Source of the DNA: a virus
Reading direction: 5' to 3' (one strand)
Virus record (IMG/VR): IMGVR_UViG_3300030102_004647
Coordinates: 9,371-73,370 of that record
DNA: 64,000 nucleotides
In this document: one piece after another, positions 1 to 7,943 of the stretch
How positions within the stretch are numbered: the first letter of the stretch is position 1
Layout: every line of letters starts with the position of its first letter
Notes under the pieces: generated by a model
Seen by the model: the letters and a program-made list of their open reading frames with translations, nothing else
Database searches by the model: none
Told to the model about the DNA's origin: nothing
Translations under genes and position numbers: made by a program

Positions 1-248
1 CGACTCAGAGAAACAGTCTCATCAATAATCCTGAACCCCTGGGTTAGCCACTTCTGCTGCATCCCCCATCGACGAGGAACTCCGATCCAGGTTTCCTCGT
101 CCAGGTTTTTAGTTTCCCACAAAGTTAGTTTTTTAGGACGACCTGCGTAGTCGCTCTTAGTGACTAACGTGGTCTCGTCTTTTATTTTTTTGTCGTCTAC
201 CAACCGAATTGGTAACCACAACATTCGATCAAGTCGTGCAATCTTCAC
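1..248 (-). CDS. 5' part of a gene of unknown function, cut by the window edge
   Basis: An open frame of about 82 codons runs from a GTG at 248 off the left edge. The GTG overlaps the TGA of the DNA polymerase gene (GTGA), a coupling typical of this operon; an in-frame ATG lies at 224. The visible protein is basic, with many lysines and tryptophans (for example ARLDRMLWLP and GVPRRWGMQQKWL). It follows polA in the replication operon, so a helicase or nuclease is plausible from position, but no catalytic motif lies in the part visible. The function is not recognised. Confidence 0.6.
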   Translation of the reverse strand, partial: MKIARLDRMLWLPIRLVDDKKIKDETTLVTKSDYAGRPKKLTLWETKNLDEETWIGVPRRWGMQQKWLTQGFRIIDETVSLS

Positions 249-2164
249 TCTTCTTCTACCCATCTAGTTGACACGTCGATGTCGGCCCGCACAGGAACAC
301 GCAATTGTACACAGTTCTCCATGTGCTTCCTAGTTATATCTACTGCCTCACCGACTATGTCGGGATCTACTTCTAGCACCACCTCGTCATGCACCATGTT
401 GGTTGGAAAGACTTGCGTCATCCACCACCCCTTGTCAATAAACTCTTGACGAAGCTTCGACATCGACAACAACATCATTCCACATGCACTAGATTGAGGG
501 GCAAAGTTAATCAGTTGGTTCAGGGCATGCTTTGTGTGGTTCTTAACTGAATGCATCGGGATCCGTCTACGCCTGCCGAAAATGTCTTGACACTCGGCAG
601 TTCTCCACAACACATCTTGCATTTGCAGATGCCACCGATGGACTCCGATGTAGCCTGTGTTCTTGTCAAAGTACTGATCAATTACCTGCTGCCACTTCTC
701 CTTGCTGAACTCTGGATACTCGTATGCCAAGCGGAACGCAGTCGCAAAATAAACCAGAGCAAAGTTTGCAGTCTTCCCCTTCTGGCGGTCTCCTCTCAGG
801 GCCGGAACGAGATCCGTAGTCTGCTGATGAATGTCCTCCCCGTGCCAAAATCCTTTGTGTTCGTCCTCGAACACTCCACACTTCGGGCAGTTGTGCAGAA
901 TGACGTTGTGACTTCCAGACTCCCCGCAACTTTTGCAATGCCAAGAGTTGTATGCATGAAGGAACTTCTCGTCTTCTGCAATGTGAGCCACTAGCCTCAA
1001 CTCGATCTGTGAGAAGTCAGCAATGATCAGCTTCCGGTTGTTCTGTGCGATCACGTTGCCGCGAAGAGACAAATGCTTGAACTCTTTCTTTTTGGTCAAC
1101 CACTTGGGAATGTTTTGGAAGTTGGGCTTCTCGCATCGAGTGCGGCCCGTAGCAGATACCAACCAGTAGGTGGGATGTACTCGGCCATGCGGATCTGCGA
1201 GGTGCATCCTGGTCAGCGGTTCGATGTAAGTGTTGATCATCTTGGTCGCTGTCCGATAGGTTCGGATCTTCTCACACACTGGATACCTAGCTGCCAGGGT
1301 GTTCATCGCTGCTGTGTCAACTGAGTAACGCTTCCCGCTCTTGGTCATCTCGATCCCCTTGGTCGAATAGCCTAGCTCGTTGAACAGGCGAGTTGCTATC
1401 TGATCACCAGAGTCGATGTTCAGTTCTCCGATGTCTGCATAGATCTCTTTCTCTGTTTTGCGTCTGAGTACCTGGAACCCTCGAAGTAATCGACGGGCAC
1501 CATCAAGATCCCAACCGATCCCTGCCCGCTCCATGTCCGAGAAGACCAGTGCCGCAGGCATCAAGATCTTCTCGAACAGTTTGATTAGTCCTTGCTCCTC
1601 CAGTTCGGGCTTCATTTTTTTCCAGTGCCGCAACTCCCAAACTGCATCCTCAATGGCGTAGGTTGCGAACTGCTCGCTGTCCGGCCCCGCTGAGATAGAG
1701 TCTTGGAAGCTAGCCATCTTGTGACCGAACACATCCAAGGTCGAGGGTTTGAGTCCTAGCTCATGCGGACTGAGGTTGTCGTCAAGAAGATTGCGTCCGA
1801 CCATCGGATCCACAAACCGCTTCGGGTATTTTGTGAAACCAGCTGCGTGAATGCACTTGATGTCGTATTTGCCATTCCAGGCGATGGCTTCAATATCTTC
1901 AGGGAACAAAACGTCCAGGTATCCGAACGCTTTATCGATGTCCCGCTCATAGAACGAGATGTCCCCCGCTGCGAAAGAGATTCCATAGAGTTCAAAGTTT
2001 TCAGCGTGCGGGCCGATGTCGGGATTGTGTTCGATGTCCCAGGCGAACATGCCTTCGGCGCGGGCCGTATCTACAAAGTTTTGCATCCGTGACTTTCGAG
2101 AAAATAAAGGTGGGCCGGTTCGGAGGTCTATTCCAAAAACACCGACCGACCCACCCTTCAACAA
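245..2164 (-). CDS. polA: Family A DNA polymerase with 3'-5' exonuclease and a zinc-ribbon-like insertion
   Basis: Replicative phage DNA polymerase. The exonuclease domain shows Exo I AWDIEHN (about residues 41-47), Exo II NGKYD (97-101) and Exo III YAIED (169-173), so proofreading looks intact. The polymerase domain shows motif A DFSQIELR (383-390), motif B RQKGKTANFALVYF (460-473, Phe at the position of E. coli F762) and motif C VHDEV (591-595). Between motifs A and B, where most family A enzymes have a short loop, about 40 residues carry CKSC...CPKC (410-429), a likely zinc ribbon. The long frame opens with TTG at 2164 and has no good ribosome binding site; the first ATG is at 2086. The conserved look of residues 10-26 favours the upstream start. 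It follows the SSB gene by 8 bp. Confidence 0.95.
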   Translation of the reverse strand: MLKGGSVGVFGIDLRTGPPLFSRKSRMQNFVDTARAEGMFAWDIEHNPDIGPHAENFELYGISFAAGDISFYERDIDKAFGYLDVLFPEDIEAIAWNGKYDIKCIHAAGFTKYPKRFVDPMVGRNLLDDNLSPHELGLKPSTLDVFGHKMASFQDSISAGPDSEQFATYAIEDAVWELRHWKKMKPELEEQGLIKLFEKILMPAALVFSDMERAGIGWDLDGARRLLRGFQVLRRKTEKEIYADIGELNIDSGDQIATRLFNELGYSTKGIEMTKSGKRYSVDTAAMNTLAARYPVCEKIRTYRTATKMINTYIEPLTRMHLADPHGRVHPTYWLVSATGRTRCEKPNFQNIPKWLTKKKEFKHLSLRGNVIAQNNRKLIIADFSQIELRLVAHIAEDEKFLHAYNSWHCKSCGESGSHNVILHNCPKCGVFEDEHKGFWHGEDIHQQTTDLVPALRGDRQKGKTANFALVYFATAFRLAYEYPEFSKEKWQQVIDQYFDKNTGYIGVHRWHLQMQDVLWRTAECQDIFGRRRRIPMHSVKNHTKHALNQLINFAPQSSACGMMLLSMSKLRQEFIDKGWWMTQVFPTNMVHDEVVLEVDPDIVGEAVDITRKHMENCVQLRVPVRADIDVSTRWVEEE

Positions 2165-2172
2165 GGAGGAGT

Positions 2173-2853
2173 CTAGTATTCGACTTTGGCAGAGGTGCCT
2201 TCGGGATTTTTATCTCCCGATGACAAGCCCATCTCCCTACGGAGTTGAGCGACTACCTCGGCCTGCCTCTCGGCATTCGGAGCAAAGACTTCGCTCCAAT
2301 CGAATTCCTCTGTGTCCTCAAAGCCAGAAAGATCCACCATCTTCTCGAACTCAAACTGTTCACCGACTGCTGCCGATTTGTCGGAGTTAGTTCGATAGAC
2401 ATTAAACATTGCACCACGAAGCCCCTCGTCATTATCGAGACGCTTTTGATACAAACGCTTGAGGATCTCGGCTGTGTCACGCTTGGCAATCATGATCTTC
2501 TTGAGATTGCTTCGCTTGTTGCCCTGTCGATCAGTGAACTCATGTGTGTCAATGATCGTGAACGCATAACCAGTGTAACGCTTGAACTGGTTGGTCTCTT
2601 CGCTGAACTCTTTCAGCGGGTCGGGTGAGATGCCCAACCATTCCAAAGACGGAAACCAGTTCCTCCAGTCTCCACTTAGTCGGACTTGATGCTCCCAGAT
2701 GATGGGGGCTTTGTTGCCTTCGGTCAGAAAGATAATTTTTCTTTCTTCCCCCTTCGGCATCCAGTAGCGAAGGTTCGATGACCCTCTAGAACTTTTGTTG
2801 TCTGAACCGAGGCCGGTGTTTAGCCCGCCCTCAGATTCCCAAGGCTTACTCAT
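2173..2853 (-). CDS. Probable single-stranded DNA-binding protein
   Basis: A 226-residue acidic protein lying between primase and DNA polymerase, where many phages place their SSB. The N-terminal part (RYWMPKGEERKIIFLTEG, about residues 30-47) resembles the start of phage SSB proteins, in which a strand-rich DNA-binding core is followed by an acidic tail. The C-terminus here is acidic through about residue 195 (FEDTEEFDWSE). The start overlaps the primase stop by 4 bp (ATGA). The assignment rests mainly on position and general build; no diagnostic catalytic motif exists for this family. Confidence 0.6.
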   Translation of the reverse strand: MSKPWESEGGLNTGLGSDNKSSRGSSNLRYWMPKGEERKIIFLTEGNKAPIIWEHQVRLSGDWRNWFPSLEWLGISPDPLKEFSEETNQFKRYTGYAFTIIDTHEFTDRQGNKRSNLKKIMIAKRDTAEILKRLYQKRLDNDEGLRGAMFNVYRTNSDKSAAVGEQFEFEKMVDLSGFEDTEEFDWSEVFAPNAERQAEVVAQLRREMGLSSGDKNPEGTSAKVEY

Positions 2854-3842
2854 AACAGATCTCCTTTTAGAGATTTAAAAATGGAAACGATCTTTTCTTC
2901 CGGCATTTCGCCTACATCAAGATCACGGTCTCCCCAGGTTGCTCGTCGCAATCCATAGGTATTAGCTAGTTGCTGCTGGGCCATTTTGTAGCCCGCTTCA
3001 CCAGCTGAATCTTGATCGTACCAGCACTGTATATTCTTGTCCAGGCCCGCCAGGATCCCCGCTTGAATCTTTGTCATCTCGGCCCGCCATGTACACACCA
3101 CGCTAGCACCTAGCTGCTGCATCGTCGGCCACGCCCGCAGCATGTCGAAGAATCCTTCGACGACCACCACGGTCGAGTCCTCGGGACGAACTTTGTGAAC
3201 GCCCCCCAGGGTATTGCCCGCAGGGAATCCCAGATAATTCCAGTACCTCGGCTCGCCCTGCTTCAGCAATCTGCCCACCGCACCGACTAAGCTTCCGCTC
3301 TTCTGCCGGACTGGACACAGCACTCTGTCGGCCCGACCGTCATAGCGAAGATCGAACTCCGTGCAGACCTCCTCGGACACCTTGCGAAGTTGAAGGTAAT
3401 CCCTTGCTCTGTCCGATGCCCACGCCGGAGTCCATCGATCAAGGATCTCTTCGTTGAGGACCGTGAGCATGCCGCCCTTGCTTTCAGAAAACCAGTCGTC
3501 CATCCCGTGGATGCTGTCGATCTGGCTGGTCAGGGTGGGCTTGTCGTCTACCGCCAGCTTGTTAGCTAGCTGCTTGATCTCCTCGTTGCCCTCGAAGTGT
3601 CCCAGCATGTCCACAAGTTGCCACAGCCTGCCCTGGTTCTTGCAGGCGAAGCATTTGAACACCGTCCACTTCCCAGGATCCCCGTAGCGGATCGAGAGAC
3701 TTGGGTGGCTGTCTGACCCCGACTTGTGCGTATGTCCGGCCAGGATGCATGGGATCAGGATCTGGTTCGGCCTGCTGGCTGAGATCCCGCTGGTGTCCAC
3801 ACCCATCTTGTCCAAGACGACCATCAGATCGTTAAATGTCAT
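2850..3842 (-). CDS. DnaG-type primase: zinc-binding and Toprim domains
   Basis: Synthesises RNA primers for replication. The N-terminal 75 residues hold a CHC2-like zinc site (CILAGHTH...FKCFACKNQG). The Toprim fold shows the glutamate motif VVVVEGFFDML and the downstream aspartate motif WYDQDSAGEAG. At 330 residues it is shorter than bacterial DnaG and has no helicase domain; the helicase is encoded separately at 5.2-6.5 kb. It overlaps the preceding small gene by 4 bp and the SSB gene by 4 bp, so the three are translationally coupled. Confidence 0.88.
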   Translation of the reverse strand: MTFNDLMVVLDKMGVDTSGISASRPNQILIPCILAGHTHKSGSDSHPSLSIRYGDPGKWTVFKCFACKNQGRLWQLVDMLGHFEGNEEIKQLANKLAVDDKPTLTSQIDSIHGMDDWFSESKGGMLTVLNEEILDRWTPAWASDRARDYLQLRKVSEEVCTEFDLRYDGRADRVLCPVRQKSGSLVGAVGRLLKQGEPRYWNYLGFPAGNTLGGVHKVRPEDSTVVVVEGFFDMLRAWPTMQQLGASVVCTWRAEMTKIQAGILAGLDKNIQCWYDQDSAGEAGYKMAQQQLANTYGLRRATWGDRDLDVGEMPEEKIVSIFKSLKGDLL

Positions 3843-4000
3843 TTCTTCGTCAGCTTAATTTTTAGGAACCTAGCAAGGCCACGCATGTCCTCGCCTGCTT
3901 CCCCCTTTGTACTGTACGGCCCGACCCAGCGGAACCGGCTGTCCTTCTTCTCAAAGGGTCCAACGTAGTATCCTCGCTTACCTTTCTTAATCTTCAGCAT
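3839..4000 (-). CDS. Small basic protein of unknown function
   Basis: A 53-residue protein starting at the ATG at 4000 (MLKIKKGKRGYYVGPF). Lysine- and arginine-rich, with a repeated G-P-F/Y pattern (YYVGPFEKK, RWVGPYSTKG) typical of small SH3-like or DNA-contacting folds, though nothing diagnostic is present. It overlaps the gene before it by 14 bp and the primase by 4 bp, inside the replication operon. An upstream in-frame start at 4057 would run deep into the previous gene and is less likely. Confidence 0.6.
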   Translation of the reverse strand: MLKIKKGKRGYYVGPFEKKDSRFRWVGPYSTKGEAGEDMRGLARFLKIKLTKK

Positions 4001-4274
4001 AAACTGATTCCTTGTTGTAATAGCCCCCCTCAACAATCTCCGTCTCGTACTGGGCATTGATGATGTTCTGACGAAGCTCCTCCAGAACTTCTTTGAATAG
4101 TTTGTCGCATCTCTGTTTGGCTAGCTTGAACTCTTTGCTGTTCTCGCCGTACTGCATGTCGGCCCGACACACGCCCTTGCTGCACTCCCGCCATTCGTCA
4201 AATCTCTGGGGCATCTCCACCTGGAGAGCGGCCCCCTTCTTAGTTGCGAACAATAGTAATTGCTTATCACTCAT
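3987..4274 (-). CDS. Small protein of unknown function in the replication operon
   Basis: 95 residues from the ATG at 4274 (MSDKQLLLFATKKG), which overlaps the stop of the upstream gene by 8 bp. Mixed charge and probably helical; two cysteines (ECSKGVCRAD) fall near residue 30. An in-frame start further upstream at 4376 lies wholly inside the previous gene and was not used. I do not recognise the family. Confidence 0.65.
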   Translation of the reverse strand: MSDKQLLLFATKKGAALQVEMPQRFDEWRECSKGVCRADMQYGENSKEFKLAKQRCDKLFKEVLEELRQNIINAQYETEIVEGGYYNKESVYAED

Positions 4275-4674
4275 CTCCCCATGCCTCCATGACTTTCTTG
4301 TCAAAGCGATCATTGTCCTCCATCGGATCAATGCTTCCCCAGGAGAACGGACCCCCTTGGAAATCGTGCCTCTCAATGTCCCCGCTCTTGCGGTCCACTA
4401 CAAAGCAGAGCCATTCGATGTTGCCCTTCGAGTCCGTGAACTTGACATCGATATGGATGTCATCCGTTCCTTCGTCGTCAAGGAGAACGACATCGTCCAT
4501 GACGATCTTTCGCCTCGTTGCCAACAGGAGGAAAGGCATCGCAACTCGGAAGAGAACTCCGATGCGGAGTTGGTCTTCCGTAGGATTATCTGAAAAGACT
4601 TTGATGCCTCCCATGTCCGTCATCAGTTCCGTTCGGACGCGACCCTCTTTCATTAGCGAAATGTTGTTAATCAT
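4267..4674 (-). CDS. Unknown protein, first gene of the primase-SSB-polymerase operon
   Basis: 135 residues starting MINNISLMKEG. It is the first gene behind the consensus promoter at 4718-4745; its leader carries ACAAGGA about 11 nt before the ATG. The protein has an acidic strand-like middle (VVLLDDEGTDDIHIDVKF) and an acidic C-terminus. No family recognised. Position suggests an early function linked to replication. Confidence 0.7.
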   Translation of the reverse strand: MINNISLMKEGRVRTELMTDMGGIKVFSDNPTEDQLRIGVLFRVAMPFLLLATRRKIVMDDVVLLDDEGTDDIHIDVKFTDSKGNIEWLCFVVDRKSGDIERHDFQGGPFSWGSIDPMEDNDRFDKKVMEAWGDE

Positions 4675-4717
4675 AGCTTAGGTTCCTTGTTTCAAAGTTT
4701 TCGTTTTGTCTGCTCTT

Positions 4718-4745
4718 ATTATACCGCTATCGGAAATCTTGTCAA
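4718..4745 (-). promoter_or_regulatory. Sigma70-type promoter P1 with CCGATA spacer element
   Basis: On the minus strand TTGACA (4745-4740) and TATAAT (4723-4718), both perfect consensus, are separated by 16 bp. The spacer ends in CCGATAGCGG directly before the -10. Upstream of the -35 lies an A/T tract (AAAAAAAACTTTTGAGATTT), and before it the hairpin CTCCCTTTTAAGGGAG near 4783-4798. Downstream, the leader holds AAACTTTGAAACAAGGAACC ahead of the gene starting at 4674. One of six promoters of this design in the window. Confidence 0.9.
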
Positions 4746-4778
4746 GTAAAATCTCAAAAGTTTTTTTTCCCGCCTCCC

Positions 4779-5114
4779 TTAAAAGGGAGGATCGGGGGCA
4801 TCCAACAATTGCTGTCGTCGCATATCTTCCTCGAATGCCGCACGGCACTCGTCGCAGAGTTCTTGATGACAAACAGGAGTCTCGGGGCAATCGCAACTCG
4901 GTGGCTCCTCACCCATACGCTCCCAGCACTCGTCTTCGGGATGCGGTACAGGGGGTCCGGTGTAACTTGAATTCTTGTGCCACACATCTCGGTCAGTAAG
5001 AATCCACGGTTGCTCGGGATGCAACTGACCTAGCTCGCGGGCTTCTTCACGATCCCAATCGCCAGGAGTCGCATAGGTGAAATCTCGGTGTTCTTGTTCG
5101 GCTGGAGAAAGCAT
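4779..5114 (-). CDS. Acidic Cys-rich protein of unknown function
   Basis: 111 residues (MLSPAEQEHRDF...). It forms a single-gene unit between promoters P2 (5162-5189) and P1. The C-terminal half has a cysteine cluster (CDCPETPVCHQELCDECR) that could bind zinc, and there are many Trp, Pro and Asp/Glu residues. Its leader is nearly the same as that of the next operon (ACAAGGAACAAACC before the ATG). Likely an early phage protein made in quantity; function unknown. Confidence 0.75.
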   Translation of the reverse strand: MLSPAEQEHRDFTYATPGDWDREEARELGQLHPEQPWILTDRDVWHKNSSYTGPPVPHPEDECWERMGEEPPSCDCPETPVCHQELCDECRAAFEEDMRRQQLLDAPDPPF

Positions 5115-5161
5115 TGGTTTGTTCCTTGTTTCAAAGTTTGTTGCTCGCTTGTATGTCTCTT

Positions 5162-5189
5162 ATTGTACCTTTATCGGTTACATTGTCAA
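5162..5189 (-). promoter_or_regulatory. Sigma70-type promoter P2 with CCGATA spacer element
   Basis: Minus strand: TTGACA (5189-5184), 16-bp spacer ending CCGATAAAGG, TACAAT (5167-5162). An A/T tract (AAAAAAACTTTTGATTTTTT) precedes the -35, as at P1, and follows a CCCTTGTTTTATAGG-like element at 5222-5237 just past the helicase gene. The leader contains AAACTTTGAAACAAGGAACA, almost the same as P1's. Confidence 0.88.
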
Positions 5190-5237
5190 GTGAGATTTAG
5201 AAAAAATCAAAAGTTTTTTTACCCCTTGTTTTATAGG

Positions 5238-6521
5238 CTAAAACGAGACAGCCGGACTGGACGCAGGGCTTGAGGTAGAAGGTGCAGACATCGGCACTTC
5301 GGAGAAATCCATCTCCGTTGTGTTCCAGTTGATCTTCAACTCACCGGCATGATCACCAGCGTTGTCTCTCATTTTGAGGACGTGAATTTCCATCTGGTTG
5401 ATAAGCCTGAGATCCTCATTCGCGTAGAGTCCGAGAACCACGTCTGGGTCAATGACCCATTCTTTTCCGTAGCGGACACCCCAGGCTCGCATGTGCGGAC
5501 CTCGCTTTTTTTCTCGGCCAGTCTCATTGGCATCCCCTTGTTGGGTCGAGACGATCCACGGTATGTCGGTTGCTTCCGCTGAAATCTGCAAGTGGCGAAC
5601 GATCTCGACTTGCTGTTCCCACGAACCTTTTTTTCCGACAACTTCAAATCGGTAGCCGCCGTCGATGAAGAGGATGTCGGGCCGGTGTTCGAGTACAAAG
5701 TTTGTTGCGTCATCCACCGATTTAATGAGCATCTTGTCGGCAAGTAAGATGTCTCCAGATCCTTTAGTATCTCGTCTAACTTTCGACTTCCAATCTGCTT
5801 CGGCTGCAACATCTAAATCTCCATCTCGAAGTTTACGGAATGGTATCTGATATTGTACCGCATCGAGTCGTCTGGCGATACGTTCTGCTGACATCTCCAA
5901 AGTTATGAATCCGACACGCTTCCCCAAACTTAGTGCGTTGTTTGCACACTTAGCTAACCACCAAGTCTTGCCTGTGTTCTGCATTGCCGTGACTACATTG
6001 AACGTACCATTCACCCACCCCTGGATGCAGTTGTCTAATCCTTCCCACGGAGTCGGGACGCCTCGATATCCTCCAAAGGATTTCAAAGAGTCGTAGGTGT
6101 CGATCCGGCGTTCACCGTCCTCTCGATAACTAACCACCGAACTTCTGCGGACTTGCTTTCGCTTGATCTGCATCGTGGCTTCCGACACGATCTTCAAAGC
6201 TTCGTCGGGATCTCGATCTTCTAACTTCTCTGCGGCCCGCCTTAGCTGGGCCTGCATCATCTTGCCCATCGACCGCTTGCGAACCACATCACAAATGTAC
6301 TTGGGATTGTCTACCTCGTCGGGCAGATCCACCATGCAGTTCTCCTCAACCGACTTCCTAGAGGGCCAGTCGCCGGTATCCTTGATGTACTGCTTGATCC
6401 ACTCAAAGGCTTTGCCTGCCTCCTCGAACAGATCGTCCCTGGTCAGGTGGTAGTCGGCCAGGATCCCCATGTCCTGGGCCTCGATCAGGGTGTTGATTAG
6501 TCGCAGACCTACGCTATCCAT
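5238..6521 (-). CDS. DnaB-like replicative helicase
   Basis: 427 residues from the ATG at 6521, whose A is shared with the helicase loader stop (TGATG). The N-terminal 140 residues are helical, as in the DnaB collar. The RecA-like core shows Walker A (AMQNTGKTWW), followed by GKRVGFITLEMSAERIARR, Walker B (HRPDILFIDGG) and the QQ-containing sensor (IVSTQQGDANETGREKKRG). The last 20 residues are a Ser/Ala/Pro tail. An open frame continues upstream to 6668 but lies inside the loader gene. Works with the primase encoded downstream. Confidence 0.9.
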   Translation of the reverse strand: MDSVGLRLINTLIEAQDMGILADYHLTRDDLFEEAGKAFEWIKQYIKDTGDWPSRKSVEENCMVDLPDEVDNPKYICDVVRKRSMGKMMQAQLRRAAEKLEDRDPDEALKIVSEATMQIKRKQVRRSSVVSYREDGERRIDTYDSLKSFGGYRGVPTPWEGLDNCIQGWVNGTFNVVTAMQNTGKTWWLAKCANNALSLGKRVGFITLEMSAERIARRLDAVQYQIPFRKLRDGDLDVAAEADWKSKVRRDTKGSGDILLADKMLIKSVDDATNFVLEHRPDILFIDGGYRFEVVGKKGSWEQQVEIVRHLQISAEATDIPWIVSTQQGDANETGREKKRGPHMRAWGVRYGKEWVIDPDVVLGLYANEDLRLINQMEIHVLKMRDNAGDHAGELKINWNTTEMDFSEVPMSAPSTSSPASSPAVSF

Positions 6522-7114
6522 CAGATATTCATGTCCTTTCCGATATCCTTGCGGAAGTCGTGTCCCAGTACTTTGATCGGATAAGTGGCCTGATGTAACG
6601 CTGCTCCCATCGCGGGCCGGTTCCTCTCGATGTCCTGGGGGGTGTGGTTTGTTGTGATGATCGTACATTTCTCCTCGTCGATCCTGGCACGGACCAAGGC
6701 ATCAACGGCATCCTCTGTCCACTTCATCTCTGCCCGCATGTAGTACTCGTCGATGACCAACAGGGGAGATGTCCTGGCTCGCTCGTAGCAAGTTAGCTCG
6801 TCGTCAAACATCTCCTTCTCGATCTGATACCTGGGAAGATCTCCGGCTGATATCCAGTACCCGATGACCCCCTGGGCTGCTGCCGCTTTCAGGCAAATGG
6901 ATCCGATGGCAGACTTGCCGCTGCTGTACTCTCCGAACAGGAGGAGACCTGTCGGCTCCCAGACCTTGTTCACGATGTCGTCGCAGTACCGGACAATAGT
7001 GGACTTGTGACGGCAGGACTCTGGGATCCTGTCCAGTTCGGCCCGCCAGTGGCACTTTGGAATCCTGATACGCCTCAGATGTTCTTCAGTTAGTTGCATC
7101 TCCCCAACCTTCAT
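6521..7114 (-). CDS. DnaC-like AAA+ helicase loader
   Basis: 197 residues. The start is set at the ATG at 7114 because GGAGG stands 6 nt ahead of it; an upstream in-frame start at 7198 has no such site. Walker A is GEYSSGKS and Walker B is LLVIDEYYM, followed by a TTNHTPQDIERN sensor-like stretch, the usual order in DnaC/IstB-type ATPases. It lies directly before the DnaB-like helicase and overlaps the preceding DNA-binding protein gene by 29 bp, as expected for loader-helicase pairs. Confidence 0.88.
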   Translation of the reverse strand: MKVGEMQLTEEHLRRIRIPKCHWRAELDRIPESCRHKSTIVRYCDDIVNKVWEPTGLLLFGEYSSGKSAIGSICLKAAAAQGVIGYWISAGDLPRYQIEKEMFDDELTCYERARTSPLLVIDEYYMRAEMKWTEDAVDALVRARIDEEKCTIITTNHTPQDIERNRPAMGAALHQATYPIKVLGHDFRKDIGKDMNI

Positions 7115-7940
7115 CGGGTGCCTCCTCAATGCTTTGCGAGTCGGCTCTGGTAGCCAGTCCGCTTCGGTCAACTTTTTCTGTGGGAATCCCCTTGGCAATG
7201 TAGTTGCTTAGTCGATCACAAATCGATTTTGTAGCAAACAGTTGCAGCTGGGGATAGTCCATGTCTAACTTCAAGGGTTTCTTAATGCTGTCCCAGTTCT
7301 CGAACGTCCAGGTGACAACTTCTTTAGCAGAGTCCAGATCTCCGCAGTACTTTATAAATCTATTCGCGTATACAAACTTTATCCTGCGGTCGTCAAAGGT
7401 GGGACGAGTCTTATACAATCGCTGAGTTTCATTGACTATGTGATTGACAATAGTCGTGCTGGCTTTTTCATCTGAGACCAAACCACCTATGGTGTCATCG
7501 ACTAATTTTCTTTTTGCTTTCGACGAAATCCGTACACGCTTGACCTTGCTTTGTTCCGACTTTTCCTGTGCCAATGCACGGATCTGATCTAAGGTGCCCT
7601 GTGGTTTTTCTTTAACAGGAGGAGGCTCGGGGATGTCAGAGTACCAAGTTATCTCGATGCCGTCTTTTGTGCCCAACTGTAGTGTGTCATCCGAGGATCG
7701 AATCCACTTGAGATCGGACAGCTTCCGTAAATGGGAAGCAACAGTTAGCTCGGGGATGTTGAGCCGTTCCGCAATCGTTGCGCAAGATAGCCCGCTGCAC
7801 AACGCACCGGATGCTTTAGCCATGCGAGCGGTCACTGTCTCGTTTCGGACAATGTCGCTACGCATGCAAAGGTATACACAAATTTGCTCGGCTGTCAGAG
7901 GCAAAGGTTGAGCAAACAACTCAGCGGTGAATTTATCCAT
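7086..7940 (-). CDS. Winged-helix protein, probable replication initiator
   Basis: 284 residues. The N-terminal third contains a helix-turn-helix with wing (SCATIAERLNIPELTVASHLRKLSDLKWI, about residues 52-80). A basic linker follows (KVKRVRISSKAKRKL), then a helical C-terminal domain ending in an acidic tail. The arrangement, DNA-binding N-terminus and position just ahead of a DnaC-like loader and DnaB helicase, matches phage initiators of the DnaD/O-protein type. It starts 3 bp after the last tail gene, so it may depend on late read-through or on a promoter I could not find. Confidence 0.65.
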   Translation of the reverse strand: MDKFTAELFAQPLPLTAEQICVYLCMRSDIVRNETVTARMAKASGALCSGLSCATIAERLNIPELTVASHLRKLSDLKWIRSSDDTLQLGTKDGIEITWYSDIPEPPPVKEKPQGTLDQIRALAQEKSEQSKVKRVRISSKAKRKLVDDTIGGLVSDEKASTTIVNHIVNETQRLYKTRPTFDDRRIKFVYANRFIKYCGDLDSAKEVVTWTFENWDSIKKPLKLDMDYPQLQLFATKSICDRLSNYIAKGIPTEKVDRSGLATRADSQSIEEAPDEGWGDATN

Positions 7941-7943
7941 GTG

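Noticed and set aside
4678-4896. 72-codon minus-strand frame downstream of the gene at 4779-5114
   Set aside because: It overlaps a real gene in another frame and runs through promoter P1, its A/T tract and the leader.
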